Origin: Rubrivivax sp.
Lineage (GTDB): Bacteria > Pseudomonadota > Gammaproteobacteria > Burkholderiales > Burkholderiaceae_C
Reading direction: 5' to 3'
DNA: 38,241 nucleotides
Assembly (NCBI GenBank): GCA_027487585.1
Contig: JAIYDH010000232.1
Coordinates: 1 to 38,241 of the forward strand
Below, piece after piece: positions 23,691 to 36,146 of the stretch (position 1 is its first letter; each line of letters opens with the position of its first letter). The translations under genes and the position numbers were made by a program. The notes under the pieces are model-generated. The model was not told the origin of the DNA and did no database searches. It saw only the letters and a list, made by a program, of their open reading frames with translations.

Positions 23691-24662
23691 ATGATCACGA
23701 CAACCCGCCGCCTGGCGCTGGTCGCCCTGGCCACGCTGAGCCTGGCAGCCGCGCACACCGCCGCGCAGGCGCAGGAGATCAACTTCGGCGTCATCGCCAC
23801 CGACAGCGCCAGCACGCAGCGCGAGCGTTGGGAGCCCTTCTTCCGCGACATGGAGAAGAAGACCGGTCTCACCATCAAGAGCTTCTACGCGCCCGACTAC
23901 GCCGGCGTCATCGAGGCCATGCGTTTCAACAAGGTGCAGGTGGCCTGGTACGGCAACAAGGCCGCGATGGAAGCGGTGGACCGCGCCCAGGGCGAGATCT
24001 TCGCCCAGGTGATGTACGCCGACGGCACCTTCGGCTACCACGCGCTGCTCATCGCGCACAAGGACAGCCCGTACAACAACCTCGACGACGTGCTGAAGAA
24101 CGCGAAGAACATCAACTTCAGCATCGGCGACCCGAACTCCACCTCGGGGTTCCTGGTGCCCACGTTCTACATCTTCGCCCGCAACGGCATCGACCACCGC
24201 ACGGCCTTCAAGACCATCCGCAACGCCAGCCACGGCGCCAACCTGCAGGCCGTGCTGGCCAAGCAGGTGGACGTGGCCACCAACAACACCGAAGACGTGG
24301 GCAAGCTGCAGAGCAGCAAGCCCGAGCTCGCCAGCCAGGTGAAGGTGCTGTGGAAGAGCCCGCTGATCCCGAGCGACCCCTTCGTGTGGCGCAAGGACCT
24401 CGACCCCGCGGTGAAGGCCAAGCTGAAGAACTTCGTCCTCAACTACGCCAAGACCGACCCCGAAGAGAAGCGCATCCTCGGCGTCATCTACAACTACGGG
24501 GGGTTTCGCGACAGCAACAACGACCAGCTGATCCCGATCCGCCAGCTCGAGCTGTTCCGTGACCGCGCCAAGGTGCAAAACGACGAGAAGTTGGCCGCCG
24601 ACGAGAAGACGAAGCAGCTCGCCGACATCGACCGCAAGCTCGCGGCGCTGTCGGGCAAGTGA
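23691..24662 (+). CDS. phnD: Phosphonate ABC transporter periplasmic binding protein
   Basis: The 323-residue receptor has a signal peptide (to about residue 27, AAHTAAQAQ) and the PhnD core: [44 protein letters not shown], and the phosphonate-binding loop [15 protein letters not shown] (about residues 147-161), with ATNNTEDV further on. These match E. coli PhnD, which binds 2-aminoethylphosphonate best. A strong AAGAGGAGAG ribosome-binding site precedes ATG 23691, fitting the high level needed for a periplasmic receptor. It lies 26 nt after phnC. Confidence 0.96.
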   Translation: MITTTRRLALVALATLSLAAAHTAAQAQEINFGVIATDSASTQRERWEPFFRDMEKKTGLTIKSFYAPDYAGVIEAMRFNKVQVAWYGNKAAMEAVDRAQGEIFAQVMYADGTFGYHALLIAHKDSPYNNLDDVLKNAKNINFSIGDPNSTSGFLVPTFYIFARNGIDHRTAFKTIRNASHGANLQAVLAKQVDVATNNTEDVGKLQSSKPELASQVKVLWKSPLIPSDPFVWRKDLDPAVKAKLKNFVLNYAKTDPEEKRILGVIYNYGGFRDSNNDQLIPIRQLELFRDRAKVQNDEKLAADEKTKQLADIDRKLAALSGK

Positions 24663-24678
24663 CGCGGCAAGCTCAGCC

Positions 24679-25497
24679 ATGACGGCCGTGGTGGCCCCCA
24701 GCGCGGCTTCGCTCGCGCGCATCGAGCAGCGCGCGGCAGCCGAGCGCCCCGGCTGGCTGTACTACGCCGGCTGGGCTGTGGCGCTCTTCGTGCTGGCCTG
24801 GGCCTGGCGCGGTGCTGAGATCCGGCCGCTGGACCTGCTGCGCGACAGCGGCAACATCGGCACCTACGCGAGCGAGTTCTTCCCGCCTGAATTCACCGAC
24901 TGGCGCATCTACGCGCACGAGATGGTGATCACGGTGCACATCGCGCTGTGGGGCACGGTGCTGGCGGTGCTGGCCGCCGTGCCGATGGGGCTGTTGAGCA
25001 GCGCCAACATCGCGCCGCCCTGGCTGCACCAGCCGGTGCGGCGCCTGATGGACGCCTGCCGCGCCATCAACGAGATGGTGTTCGCGATGCTGTTCATCGT
25101 CGCCGTGGGCCTGGGGCCGTTTGCCGGCGTGCTGGCGCTGGCCGTGCACACCACGGGCACGCTGGCCAAGCTGTTCTCCGAGGCCGTGGAGGCCATCGAT
25201 CCGCGGCCCGTGGAGGGCATCCGCGCCACCGGTGCGCACAAGCTGGTCGAGATCGTCTACGGCGTGCTGCCGCAGGTGATGCCGCTGTGGCTGAGCTTCA
25301 CGCTCTACCGCTTCGAGAGCAACGTGCGCAGCGCCAGCGTCGTGGGCATGGTGGGCGCCGGCGGCATCGGCGTCGTGCTGTTCGAGGTGATCCGCGGCTT
25401 CCAGTACGCGCAGACCTGCGCCGTGCTGCTGATCCTGGTGGTGAGCGTGTCGCTGATCGACCTGCTCTCGGCGCGGCTGCGCCAGCGCTACATCTGA
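24679..25497 (+). CDS. phnE: Phosphonate ABC transporter permease
   Basis: The 272-residue permease has an N-terminal membrane segment (about residues 25-45), a periplasmic stretch with [16 protein letters not shown], and a binding-protein-dependent transport domain of five segments. The EAA-type loop is seen in [21 protein letters not shown], the coupling site for PhnC. The family ending [25 protein letters not shown] is intact. It starts 16 nt after phnD. A single permease gene suggests a homodimeric channel. Confidence 0.95.
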   Translation: MTAVVAPSAASLARIEQRAAAERPGWLYYAGWAVALFVLAWAWRGAEIRPLDLLRDSGNIGTYASEFFPPEFTDWRIYAHEMVITVHIALWGTVLAVLAAVPMGLLSSANIAPPWLHQPVRRLMDACRAINEMVFAMLFIVAVGLGPFAGVLALAVHTTGTLAKLFSEAVEAIDPRPVEGIRATGAHKLVEIVYGVLPQVMPLWLSFTLYRFESNVRSASVVGMVGAGGIGVVLFEVIRGFQYAQTCAVLLILVVSVSLIDLLSARLRQRYI

Positions 25498-25509
25498 GCT
25501 TCGTGGCCG

Positions 25510-26688
25510 ATGAACCCGCACGCCGTTCGCCCTGAGCAGGGGACCGGGCTTGCCGAGGGCCCCGTGTCGAAGGGTCTGCAGCCGGCCCCACCGCACTTCG
25601 CCTGGCACATGCCTGTGCAGTTGCGTTTCGGCAGCGGCTGCACGCGCGGGCTGGCTTCCGAACTGGGTGACCGCCCGGTGCTGGTGCTGGCCTTCGAGCC
25701 GGCCGCGGCCCTGGGCTTGCAGGCGGCGTGGACGCAGGCCATCGGCTCGCGGCTGCACGCCTGGATCCCCGTGCCCGAGGGCCTGTCGACGCTGTCGCTG
25801 GCGCGCGCGCTCGCGGCCCGCGTGTGGCCCTTGCTCGTGGCGCAACCCAACGCCGTGCTGCTGGCACTGGGCGGCGGTAGCGTGCTCGACATCGCCAAGC
25901 TGCTGCGCGCGGTGCCCGAGAGCGGCGATTTCGAGTCGATCGCCGCCGCGCTGCGGGGCACGGCGCCCTGGCCGGCGCTGCGCCTGGCGCCGCTGTGGCT
26001 GGTGCCCACCACGGCGGGCACCGGCAGCGAGGTCACACGCTGGGCCACGATCTGGGACACCGACGGCCGCATCGCGCTCAAGCGCAGCTTCGATGAACCC
26101 TGGGGCTTTGCCGATCGCGCCTTCGCCGACCCCGAACTCACGCTCAGCGCGCCCGCCGCGCTGACGCGCGACACCGCGCTCGACAGCTTCGCCCACGCGC
26201 TCGAAGCCATCTGGAACCGCCACGCCAACCCGCTGAGCGACGCGCTGGCGCTGCAGGCCGCGCGCCGCGTGCGGGCCCACCTGGCGGGTGTGCTGGCCGA
26301 GCCGGCGGCGCTGCCCGGCCGCGAGCAGCTGTCGCTGGCCGCGCTCGAAGCGGGCCTGGCCTTTGCGCAGACACGCACCGCGCTGGCCCATGCGCTGAGC
26401 TACGCGCTCACGCTGGAGCAGGGCGTGCCACACGGCCTGGCCGTGGCCACCTGGCTGCCCACCGCCTGCCGCCTGGCCGTGGGCCGCGACGCCGGCATCG
26501 ACGCGCGGCTGCAGGCCGTGTTCGAGGTGCCGGCCGCCGAGTGCGCCGAGGCGCTGCAGGCCTGGCTCGCCAGCCTGGGCGTGGCCACCGATCCGGCGGC
26601 GCATGGCGTGCACGACGGCCCGGCGCGTGTGCAGGCGGCGCTGTCCAGCGTGCGCGGCCGCAACTTCATCGGCGCGGAGGCGGCGTGA
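25510..26688 (+). CDS. Phosphonate-locus iron-containing alcohol dehydrogenase
   Basis: The 392-residue protein belongs to group III Fe-dependent alcohol dehydrogenases: NAD loop ALGGGSVLDIAK, LVPTTAGTGSEVTRWATIWD, and metal ligands in DSFAHALEAIWN and AHALSYALTLEQGVPHG. It resembles the subfamily tied to phosphonate operons and may interconvert phosphonoacetaldehyde and 2-hydroxyethylphosphonate, or remove a toxic aldehyde; this is inference. Family similarity begins at FAWHMPVQLRFG (residue 30); residues 6-22 are encoded by a repeat-like insertion, so the real start may be GTG 25564. It begins 12 nt after phnE. Confidence 0.85.
   Translation: MNPHAVRPEQGTGLAEGPVSKGLQPAPPHFAWHMPVQLRFGSGCTRGLASELGDRPVLVLAFEPAAALGLQAAWTQAIGSRLHAWIPVPEGLSTLSLARALAARVWPLLVAQPNAVLLALGGGSVLDIAKLLRAVPESGDFESIAAALRGTAPWPALRLAPLWLVPTTAGTGSEVTRWATIWDTDGRIALKRSFDEPWGFADRAFADPELTLSAPAALTRDTALDSFAHALEAIWNRHANPLSDALALQAARRVRAHLAGVLAEPAALPGREQLSLAALEAGLAFAQTRTALAHALSYALTLEQGVPHGLAVATWLPTACRLAVGRDAGIDARLQAVFEVPAAECAEALQAWLASLGVATDPAAHGVHDGPARVQAALSSVRGRNFIGAEAA
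25525..25574. repeat. Dispersed-repeat-like sequence inside the 5' end of the alcohol dehydrogenase gene
   Basis: GTTCGCCCTGAGC at 25525-25537 and GTGTCGAAGGG at 25564-25574 are the two halves of a repeat commonly seen between genes in Burkholderiales (GTTCGCCCTGAGC...GTCGAAGGG), here separated by 26 bp. It reads through in frame and encodes residues 6-22 of the predicted enzyme. The repeat's identity is from memory. Confidence 0.55.
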
Positions 26689-27792
26689 GCGCGGCCTACG
26701 ACGTGGTGATCGCCGGCGCCGGCATCGTCGGCCTGGCGCACGCGCTGGCCGCGGCCGAGCGCGGCCTGCGTGTGGCCGTGGTCGAGCGCGACCAGCGCTG
26801 CGTCGGCGCCTCGATCCGCAACTTCGGCTTCGTCACCGTCACTGGCCAGCCGGCCGGCGACACCTGGCGTCGCGCCCGCGCCAGCCGCGACATCTGGGCC
26901 CGCGTGGCGCCCGAGGCCGGCATCGCCATCGAGCACCGCGGCCTGTGGCTGCTGGCGCAGCGCCCGCGCGCGGCCGAGGTGCTGCAGGCCTTCATGCGCA
27001 CGCCCATGGCCGAAGGCAATGAACTGGTCGACGCCACGGAGGCTGCGACGCGCGCGCCCGCGCTGCGCACCGAGGGCGCGGTGGCTGCGATGTGGTCGCC
27101 GCACGAGCTGCGGGTGGAGTCGCGCACGGCCATTCCGAAGCTCGCCGCCTGGCTGGCCGAGCGCCACGGCGTCGTCTTCCACCGCGGGCAGACCGTGCTC
27201 GAGGCCGCGGCCGGCCGCGTGCGCACCAGCGAACGCACGCTGCACGCTGGCCGCGTGCTGCTGTGCCCGGGGGCCGATCTCACCGGCGTGGCCGCCCCGT
27301 CGCTGGCCCGCCACCCGCTGGCGCTGACGCGGCTGCAGATGTTGCGCGTGCGCCCGCCCCCCGGCTTTGTGCTGGGCAGCGCCGTGATGGCCGACCTGAG
27401 CCTGGTGCGCTACGGCGGTTATGCCGCGCTGCCCGAAGCGGCGCCGCTGCGGGCGCAGCTGCAGCAGGAAGAGGCCGAGAGCCTGGACGCCGGCATTCAC
27501 CTGATCGTGGTGCAGAGCGCCGACGGCACGCTGGTGGTCGGCGACTCGCACCACGGCGACGCCACGCCCGAGCCCTTTGCCAGCGAGCGTGTCGACGAGC
27601 TCATCCTGCGCCACCTGCGCCAGACGCTGCGGCTCGATGCGCTGGAGGTGGTGGAACGCTGGACGGGTGTCTACCCCACAGGCGCGCCTGTGGACTGCGT
27701 GATCGAGGCCCCCGACGCGGCCACGCGCGTGGTGGTGGTGACCAGCGGCACGGGGGCCAGCACGGCCTTCGGCATTGCAAACGAGGTGTTCG

Positions 27793-27806
<14 letters not shown>
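26685..27806 (+). CDS. FAD-dependent oxidoreductase of phosphonate loci (aminoalkylphosphonate oxidase candidate)
   Basis: The 373-residue flavoprotein has the dinucleotide motif VVIAGAGIVGLAHALAAAERG (residues 7-27), the acidic strand end VVERD, and the block GASIRNFGFVTVTGQ seen in the DAO-type family linked to phosphonate operons. C-terminal GVYPTGAPVDCVIEAPDA and VTSGTGASTAFGIA complete the FAD site. Its relatives oxidise (N-methyl-)2-aminoethylphosphonate to phosphonoacetaldehyde (recalled). With no PhnW here, that is its likely role, feeding PhnX. GTG 26685 overlaps the upstream stop by 4 nt, and the 3' end overlaps phnX by 14 nt. Confidence 0.88.
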
Positions 27807-30755
<2,949 letters not shown>

Positions 30756-30837
30756 CGGTCGTTCGGCACCGGCTGTTCAATGCGGCGCGCGGTGACGCGG
30801 CGGGCCCCAGCGGCTGCGCCTGCAGGATGGCCGACCG

Positions 30838-31947
30838 TCAGCGCGACGCTGCGCGCACCAGGTCCAGCTGCAGCCACTGCGCCAGTGCCGCGATCTCCTT
30901 GTCGACGGCGGCGGACACCGCCTTGGTGAAGCGCTGGTCCTGGTGGATCGCGTTCACACGCAACACGCCAGCCGGGCGGTCGGCGGTGGCGTCGAGCTTG
31001 CCGACCAGGCGATCGCCATGGAGGATCGGCAGCGCGAAGTAGCCCCAGCGGCGCTGCGCGGCCGGCTTGTACATCTCCAGGCCGTAGTCGAAGCCAAAGA
31101 GCTCCAGGGTGCGCTTGCGGTCGTGGATCAGGCGGTCGAAAGGCGACAGCAGGGCTGTGCGTGCGGCAAAGGGCTGGTCCCGTCGCGCCGGGTCGATTCG
31201 CCACTCGCCCTTCACGCCTTCCACCACGGCGGGCTCGCCCGCCTCGCCCACGTCATACGGTTCGATCGGCACCTTGGTCGTCTTGGCACGCGCAATGCCC
31301 AGGGCCTGCAGCCGGCGCTCGTTCTGCCGGCGCAGGGCCTCGGGCTCGGGGACGATCGGGTCGTCGGGGTAGACGCGCTCGGCCAGGTCCCACAGCCGTT
31401 CGCGCGCCAGCCGGCCCGCCACGGCGACCTCGCCCCGTGCCGCCATCAGGTCCAGCAGCCGGATGACGTTCTGGTCGTGCGTCCAGCCCGACGACTGCCA
31501 GGGCACGGCGCAGCTGTCCGGCAGCTGGCGCGACGGCAGCGGGCCCTGCTCGGCCAAGCGCGCCAGGATGTCGCGTCGGCAGGCATCGTTGGCCTGCAGC
31601 CAGGCCCGATGGCGAACCTGCCACTCCACCACGGGCGGGCGCTCGCGCAGCGCCAGCATCTCCGCACGATGCAAGGCCAGGTCTTCGGCAGGCCGGATGG
31701 TGGCCATCAGCTCGATCAGGCGCCGCTGCGCCAACGCCGCTGTCAGGTCTTGTGGCGCATACGCTGAACCGAGGCGGCTCCACGCCACCAGGTCGGCGTT
31801 GGGCGCGATCGCCGCCGTCGGGTCGACCTGCAACAGGGTCAGTCGGCGCACCAGGTCCAGCAGCCCGGCCGGGCGCTCGCGGCTCAGCATCTGCGCGCGC
31901 ACCGCCATGCGCCGCGCCGTTTGGAGAGACAGCTTGTGGACCGCCAT
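30838..31947 (-). CDS. Winged-helix protein of the YcaQ/AlkZ DNA glycosylase family
   Basis: The 369-residue protein belongs to the HTH_42 family that includes E. coli YcaQ, which unhooks interstrand crosslinks, and Streptomyces AlkZ. The catalytic QxD-type motif is visible in LTLLQVDPTAAIAPN (about residues 37-51). Other family blocks are RPAEDLALHRAEML, LLSPFDRLIHDRKRT (about 268-282) and RWGYFALPILHGDRLVGKLDA. It probably repairs bulky or crosslinking alkylation damage. It converges with fadH with an 82-bp gap and has no cognate partner nearby. Confidence 0.87.
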   Translation of the reverse strand: MAVHKLSLQTARRMAVRAQMLSRERPAGLLDLVRRLTLLQVDPTAAIAPNADLVAWSRLGSAYAPQDLTAALAQRRLIELMATIRPAEDLALHRAEMLALRERPPVVEWQVRHRAWLQANDACRRDILARLAEQGPLPSRQLPDSCAVPWQSSGWTHDQNVIRLLDLMAARGEVAVAGRLARERLWDLAERVYPDDPIVPEPEALRRQNERRLQALGIARAKTTKVPIEPYDVGEAGEPAVVEGVKGEWRIDPARRDQPFAARTALLSPFDRLIHDRKRTLELFGFDYGLEMYKPAAQRRWGYFALPILHGDRLVGKLDATADRPAGVLRVNAIHQDQRFTKAVSAAVDKEIAALAQWLQLDLVRAASR

Positions 31948-32100
31948 GCTGCGAGCGTAATCGCGTTTTCGCAGCCATCAGGGCCACGCGGTGCGGCGCG
32001 GGCACGTGGTCCTCACGCGCCTGTTCAGCAGCCAAGCCTGCGACGTCAGAACGCGGCGCGAGGAGCTCCACTGGGTTGACGGGCCCCTTGATGGTGTCAG

Positions 32101-32742
32101 CTAGCCAGCCAGCCAGCCGGCCGCGCGCAGCTCGGCTTCGGCCTGCTGCGCATACTCGAAGCGCAGGGCCTTCCAGCCGGCGGCGCGCGCGGCCACGACG
32201 TTGGGCTCGTGGTCGTCCAGGAACACCAGCTCCTGCGCGGGTGCGTCGAAGCGTTGCTGCGCGAGCGTGTAGATGGCGGGCTCGGGCTTGATGAGGTGCA
32301 CACGGCCAGAGAACACGCCGCTGTCGAAGTGCGCGAACAGGGCCGCTTCGCGCTGCTCCAGTACGTTGGCGCAGGGTGCGGGCATGTTCGACAGGTAGTG
32401 CAGCGTGTGGCCGGCCGCGCGCAGGCGATGGATGAGCGCCACCGTCTCGGGGATCGGTTGCAGTTCGTGCGGCACGGCGTCGACCACGGCCTGCGCGGCC
32501 GCTGGTGCGAGCCCGGTGCGGGCTGCGATGCGCGCGACCAGCTCCGTGGCCAACACGGTGCCGCGGTCGTACTCGGCCCAGTCGCCGCCGTAGGCCTGGA
32601 ACACGCGGTCTACCCACTGCGCGGTGCTGGCCGCGTCGTGGGCCTGCTCCGGCAGCAGCCGCTGCAACAGCGCGGCAGGCTGCCAGCGCAGCACCACCGC
32701 GCCGAGGTCGAAGACGATGCGCAGCCGGCGCGCGGCCGTCAT
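32101..32742 (-). CDS. HAD family hydrolase (YihX-like phosphatase)
   Basis: The 213-residue hydrolase shows HAD motif I as FDLGAVVLRW, with Gly in place of the second Asp (DxG), as in the YihX group. Motif II is HYLSNMP, the lysine is in LIKPEPAIYTLA, and motif IV is VFLDDHEPNVVAARAAGW. YihX itself dephosphorylates glucose-1-phosphate; here the neighbouring pgi and tal make a sugar phosphate plausible. The ATG at 32742 overlaps the pgi stop (ATGA). The last codons are made of a GGCT tetranucleotide repeat. Confidence 0.9.
   Translation of the reverse strand: MTAARRLRIVFDLGAVVLRWQPAALLQRLLPEQAHDAASTAQWVDRVFQAYGGDWAEYDRGTVLATELVARIAARTGLAPAAAQAVVDAVPHELQPIPETVALIHRLRAAGHTLHYLSNMPAPCANVLEQREAALFAHFDSGVFSGRVHLIKPEPAIYTLAQQRFDAPAQELVFLDDHEPNVVAARAAGWKALRFEYAQQAEAELRAAGWLAG
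32103..32118. repeat. Tetranucleotide tract (AGCC)4 at the HAD gene's 3' end
   Basis: Four tandem AGCC units lie at the extreme 3' end of the HAD gene and run into its TAG stop (32103-32101 on the minus strand). Gain or loss of one unit would shift the last five codons and the stop, so it could only alter the C-terminus. It is short, and may be chance. Confidence 0.4.
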
Positions 32743-34355
32743 GCGCCGGGCCTCGTCAGGCGCTGCAGCAGCGCGGCGGTGGACGCATCCAGGCCTTCTG
32801 CATCGCCCAACTGCGGCCCCGGCATCAGCCTTGGCAGCAGGCGGCCGGCCAGCGCCTTGCCCAGCTCCACGCCCCACTGGTCGAAGCTGTTGATGCCCCA
32901 CAGCGCGCCGCTGGTCCACACGCGGTGCTCGTACAGCGCGAGGAAGGCGCCCAGGCTCGACGGCGTCAGCGCGTCCAGCACGAAGGTGGTGCTCGGCCGG
33001 TTGCCGGGGAAGCAGCGGTGCTGCGCCAGCACGGCGCGGTCGAAGCCGGCGTCGGCTGTGGGCACCGATTCGGCCGCGGCCTCGGCGGCGCTCTTGCCCA
33101 GCATCAGCGCCTGGCTCTGCGCCAGGCCGTTGGCCAGCAGCTTGGCGTGCTGGCCGGGCAGGGCGTGCGAGGGCGTCTTGACGAGGATGAACTCCACCGG
33201 GATGACCTCGGTGCCCTGGTGCAGCATCTGGAAGTACGCATGCTGGCCGTTGGTGCCCGGCTCGCCCCACACCACCGGGCTGGTGGCAAAGGGCAGGTCG
33301 CGGCCTTCGAGGTCGACGCGCTTGCCGTTGCTTTCCATCTCGAGCTGCTGCAGGTAGGCCGGCAGTCGCGCCAGGCCCTGGTGGTAGGGCGCCACGCTGC
33401 GGCTGGCATAACCGTGGAAGTTGATGTACCAGATATCGAGCAAGCCCAGCAGCACCGGCAGGTTCTGCGCCAGCGGGGCCTGCGCGAAGTGGCGGTCCAT
33501 CGCGTGGGCGCCGGCCAGCAGCGCGCGGAAGTTCGCGCTGCCGATGGCGATGGCGATCGGCAGCCCGATCGCGCTCCACAGCGAGTAGCGGCCGCCGACC
33601 CAGTCCCAGAAGCCGAAGGTGGTGCTGATGCCAAAGGCCGCGGCCGCCTTGACGTTGGTGGTGGTGGCGGCGAAGTGGCGCGCCACGTCGGTGCCGCCCT
33701 GCTGCACGAACCAGGCGCGCGCCGCTTCGGCGTTGGCCATCGTCTCCTGCGTCGTGAAGGTCTTGCTGGCGACGATGAACAGCGTGCGCTTCGCGTCCAG
33801 CCGCGCCAAGAGCGGCGCGAGATCGTGGCCGTCGACGTTGCTGACGAAGTGCACGCGCTGGCTGGGCAGCGTGTACGACTCCAGCGCGCGCACCGCCATC
33901 GCCGGCCCGAGATCGCTGCCGCCGATGCCGATGTTGACGATGTCGGTGATGCCTTCGTCGGCGCGCACCGCGTCGGCATACGCCAGCATGGCGTCGAGCG
34001 TGGTGTGCACCTCGTTGCTGAAAAGGCCTGCGCCGCGCGGCGCGCGCAAGGCGGTGTGCAGCACCGCGCGGCCTTCGGTGGGGTTGGCCACGGCGCCGCC
34101 GAGCATCGCGTCGCGCCGCTCGGGCAGCCGGCACTGCTGCGCCAGCTCGAGCAGGAAGTGCAGCGTGGCGGTGTCGATGTGGTTCTTGCTGAGGTCTGCA
34201 AACACCTCGGGCGCGTCGAAGGACAGCGCCGCCACACGGCCGGCGTCGCGCGCGAAGGCCTCGCGCAGGTCGAGGCCGCGACCGTGGGCCTGCCAGTGGC
34301 CGGCCAGTGCGGCCCAGGCGGCGGTGTGGTCGCAGCGGGGGGCCGTTGGGTTCAT
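32739..34355 (-). CDS. pgi: Glucose-6-phosphate isomerase
   Basis: The 538-residue enzyme interconverts glucose-6-phosphate and fructose-6-phosphate. Family signatures are seen in [41 protein letters not shown], the loop [20 protein letters not shown], and near the C-terminus [36 protein letters not shown] is also conserved. Length is close to E. coli Pgi (549). Its ATG at 34355 overlaps the tal stop by 4 nt, and its stop overlaps the HAD start by 4 nt: three coupled genes. Confidence 0.97.
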   Translation of the reverse strand: MNPTAPRCDHTAAWAALAGHWQAHGRGLDLREAFARDAGRVAALSFDAPEVFADLSKNHIDTATLHFLLELAQQCRLPERRDAMLGGAVANPTEGRAVLHTALRAPRGAGLFSNEVHTTLDAMLAYADAVRADEGITDIVNIGIGGSDLGPAMAVRALESYTLPSQRVHFVSNVDGHDLAPLLARLDAKRTLFIVASKTFTTQETMANAEAARAWFVQQGGTDVARHFAATTTNVKAAAAFGISTTFGFWDWVGGRYSLWSAIGLPIAIAIGSANFRALLAGAHAMDRHFAQAPLAQNLPVLLGLLDIWYINFHGYASRSVAPYHQGLARLPAYLQQLEMESNGKRVDLEGRDLPFATSPVVWGEPGTNGQHAYFQMLHQGTEVIPVEFILVKTPSHALPGQHAKLLANGLAQSQALMLGKSAAEAAAESVPTADAGFDRAVLAQHRCFPGNRPSTTFVLDALTPSSLGAFLALYEHRVWTSGALWGINSFDQWGVELGKALAGRLLPRLMPGPQLGDAEGLDASTAALLQRLTRPGA

Positions 34356-35305
34356 GTGCGCAGCCCGTCGATCAGCGCATCGAGCTTGGCCGCATCCACG
34401 GCAAACGCGCGTATGCCCTCGGCCAGCTTCTCGGTGGCCATGGCGTCCTCGTTCAGCGCCCAGCGGAAGCGCTTCTCGTCGTGGTGCACGGCCGGCAGCG
34501 GCAGTGCACGCGCCGCATCGGCATCGAGCGCTTTGGTCAGCGGCGCGTCGCTGGCCTGCAGCGCCGCCAGCAGCTCGGGCGCGATGGTCAGCAGATCGCA
34601 GCCGGCCAGCGCCACGATCTGCCCGGTGTTGCGGAAGCTTGCGCCCATCACCTCGGTGGTGATGCCGTGGCGCTTGTAGTGCTCGAAGATGGCGCGCACG
34701 CTCTTCACGCCCGGGTCGGCGGCGCCGGCCATCGCGGCCTCGTTCCAGTTGGCGCCGGCGGCCTTCTTGTGCCAGTCGTAGATGCGGCCGACGAAGGGGC
34801 TGATCAGGCGCACGCCCGCATCGCCGCAGGCCACCGCCTGGCAGAAGGCAAAGAGCAGCGTCAGGTTGCAGCGGATGCCGGCGCGCTCCAGCCGCTCGGC
34901 GGCGCGGATGCCCTCCCAGGTGGCGGCGATCTTGATCAGCACGCGATCCCGGCCGATGCCGGCGGCGGCGTACAGCCCGATCAGCCGCTCGGCGCGCGCC
35001 ACGGTGGCCTCGGTGTCGAAGCTCAGCCGCGCGTCGACCTCGGTGCTCACGCGGCCGGGCACCACCTTCAGGATCTCGCGGCCGAAGCGCACCAGCACCT
35101 CGTCGATGATGGCCTCCAGCGGCTGCGCAGCGTGCGCGGCCACGGTCTCGGCCAGCAGCGGCGCGTAGTCGGGCTGCTGCACGGCCTTCAGGATGAGGCT
35201 CGGGTTGGTGGTGGCGTCGCGCGGGGCGTACTGGGCCAGTTGCTTGAAGTTGCCGGTGTCGGCAACGACGACGGTGTGCTGCTTGAGCTGCTCGAGTTGG
35301 TTCAT
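34352..35305 (-). CDS. tal: Transaldolase
   Basis: The 317-residue enzyme moves a dihydroxyacetone unit between sugar phosphates in the pentose phosphate pathway. Diagnostic parts are [27 protein letters not shown] (the DATTNPSL signature), [25 protein letters not shown], and the Schiff-base lysine in [12 protein letters not shown] (about residue 130). [21 protein letters not shown] follows. Length matches TalB. It leads the tal-pgi-HAD operon, with a possible promoter directly upstream. Confidence 0.97.
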   Translation of the reverse strand: MNQLEQLKQHTVVVADTGNFKQLAQYAPRDATTNPSLILKAVQQPDYAPLLAETVAAHAAQPLEAIIDEVLVRFGREILKVVPGRVSTEVDARLSFDTEATVARAERLIGLYAAAGIGRDRVLIKIAATWEGIRAAERLERAGIRCNLTLLFAFCQAVACGDAGVRLISPFVGRIYDWHKKAAGANWNEAAMAGAADPGVKSVRAIFEHYKRHGITTEVMGASFRNTGQIVALAGCDLLTIAPELLAALQASDAPLTKALDADAARALPLPAVHHDEKRFRWALNEDAMATEKLAEGIRAFAVDAAKLDALIDGLRT

Positions 35306-35312
35306 GGCCGTG

Positions 35313-35338
35313 ATTAAACCCGAGGCCGGGCGGATACT
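35313..35338. promoter_or_regulatory. Divergent -10 boxes between tal and the proline-rich protein gene
   Basis: On the minus strand TTTAAT (35318-35313) lies 7 nt before the tal ATG at 35305, predicting an almost leaderless message. On the plus strand GATACT (35333-35338) could serve the divergent gene. No clear -35 boxes were found. Confidence 0.4.
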
Positions 35339-35365
35339 GGCCGGGACCGACTGCCCCACGCAACC

Positions 35366-36064
35366 GTGTCCACTGCCGTCCTGCACGACCTGCCGATGTC
35401 TGCCCGCCTGGCCCCCTGGCCGCAGGCGAGCCGCATGACGCTCGTGCGCTGCCTGTGGCTGGCGGGCCTGCTGCACCTGTGGGCGGCGGTGGGGCTGGGC
35501 CTTGCGCCCGAAGGCACGGCGCCGCCCAGTGCAGGCTTGCAGGGCGGACTGAACGTGACGCTGCGCGGGCCGATGGAACACGGGGCGCCGAGCGCGTTGC
35601 CGTCGCAGGCGGGTGCCGCGCCGGCGGTCGAGGCCCCGCCGCGCCCGCGCGCCCGGGTGCGAGACGCGCCCTTGCCGCCCGCACCCAGCCCGCTGGAAGC
35701 GGCAGCGGCGCTGGCGCCCACACCCGCCGCACGCGGCCCCGAGGTCGACCGCCCAGGTCCGCTGTCTGCGGGCGAACCCAGCCCGCGCACCGGCGCTGAC
35801 ATTGCCGTGCCGGCCACCGCCGCCAGCGCGCCGAAGCGGCTCAACCTGGAACTCGGCCGCTGGCGCGGCGGCGAGCTCTCGCGCCAGGGCACGGCGGGCA
35901 TGCTGCCGGTGCTGCCGCGGCCGCCCGAAACCGACAAGCTCGCCACCGAGATCGAAAAGGCCGCCCGCGCCGACTGCCGCAAGGCCCACGCCGGTGCCGG
36001 CCTGCTGGCCGTGGTGCCACTGGCGATCGACGCCATGCGCGGCACCGCCGGCTGCAAGTGGTGA
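35366..36064 (+). CDS. Proline/alanine-rich anchored or exported hypothetical protein
   Basis: The frame encodes up to 232 residues from GTG 35366; ATG 35396 and ATG 35435 ([11 protein letters not shown]) are alternative starts. A hydrophobic segment ([21 protein letters not shown]) would anchor or export it. A long Pro/Ala-rich linker follows, like the periplasm-spanning part of TonB proteins. The C-terminal block [32 protein letters not shown], of which the Cys and the AVVPLAID part look conserved in Burkholderiales, ends GCKW. The two C-terminal cysteines could pair. I do not know its function; it diverges from tal. Confidence 0.75.
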   Translation: MSTAVLHDLPMSARLAPWPQASRMTLVRCLWLAGLLHLWAAVGLGLAPEGTAPPSAGLQGGLNVTLRGPMEHGAPSALPSQAGAAPAVEAPPRPRARVRDAPLPPAPSPLEAAAALAPTPAARGPEVDRPGPLSAGEPSPRTGADIAVPATAASAPKRLNLELGRWRGGELSRQGTAGMLPVLPRPPETDKLATEIEKAARADCRKAHAGAGLLAVVPLAIDAMRGTAGCKW

Positions 36065-36146
36065 CGGTCGCTGCGGCGCCGTTCGCGCCGGGGCCGCGAC
36101 GCCTATCGACGGGTTTTTCCCCACCTTCGGGGTTCGGGGTCACTCG

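Noticed and set aside
30756..30837. Gap between fadH and the YcaQ-like gene
   Set aside because: Checked for a terminator or small RNA; only a 6-bp inverted pair around 60 nt was found, which is not convincing.
31253..32617. 454-codon minus-strand frame crossing the gap between the HAD and YcaQ-like genes
   Set aside because: It is out of frame with both real genes on the same strand, and its unique part in 31948-32100 resembles nothing I know.
32505..34679. Very long open frame (724 codons) on the plus strand opposite pgi and tal
   Set aside because: It is low-complexity Arg/Gln/Ala sequence antisense to two certain enzymes; long antisense frames are expected in such GC-rich DNA.
36112..36130. 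CCCC-ACCTTC-GGGG hairpin after the proline-rich protein gene
   Set aside because: The four-pair stem without a T-run is too weak to call a terminator.
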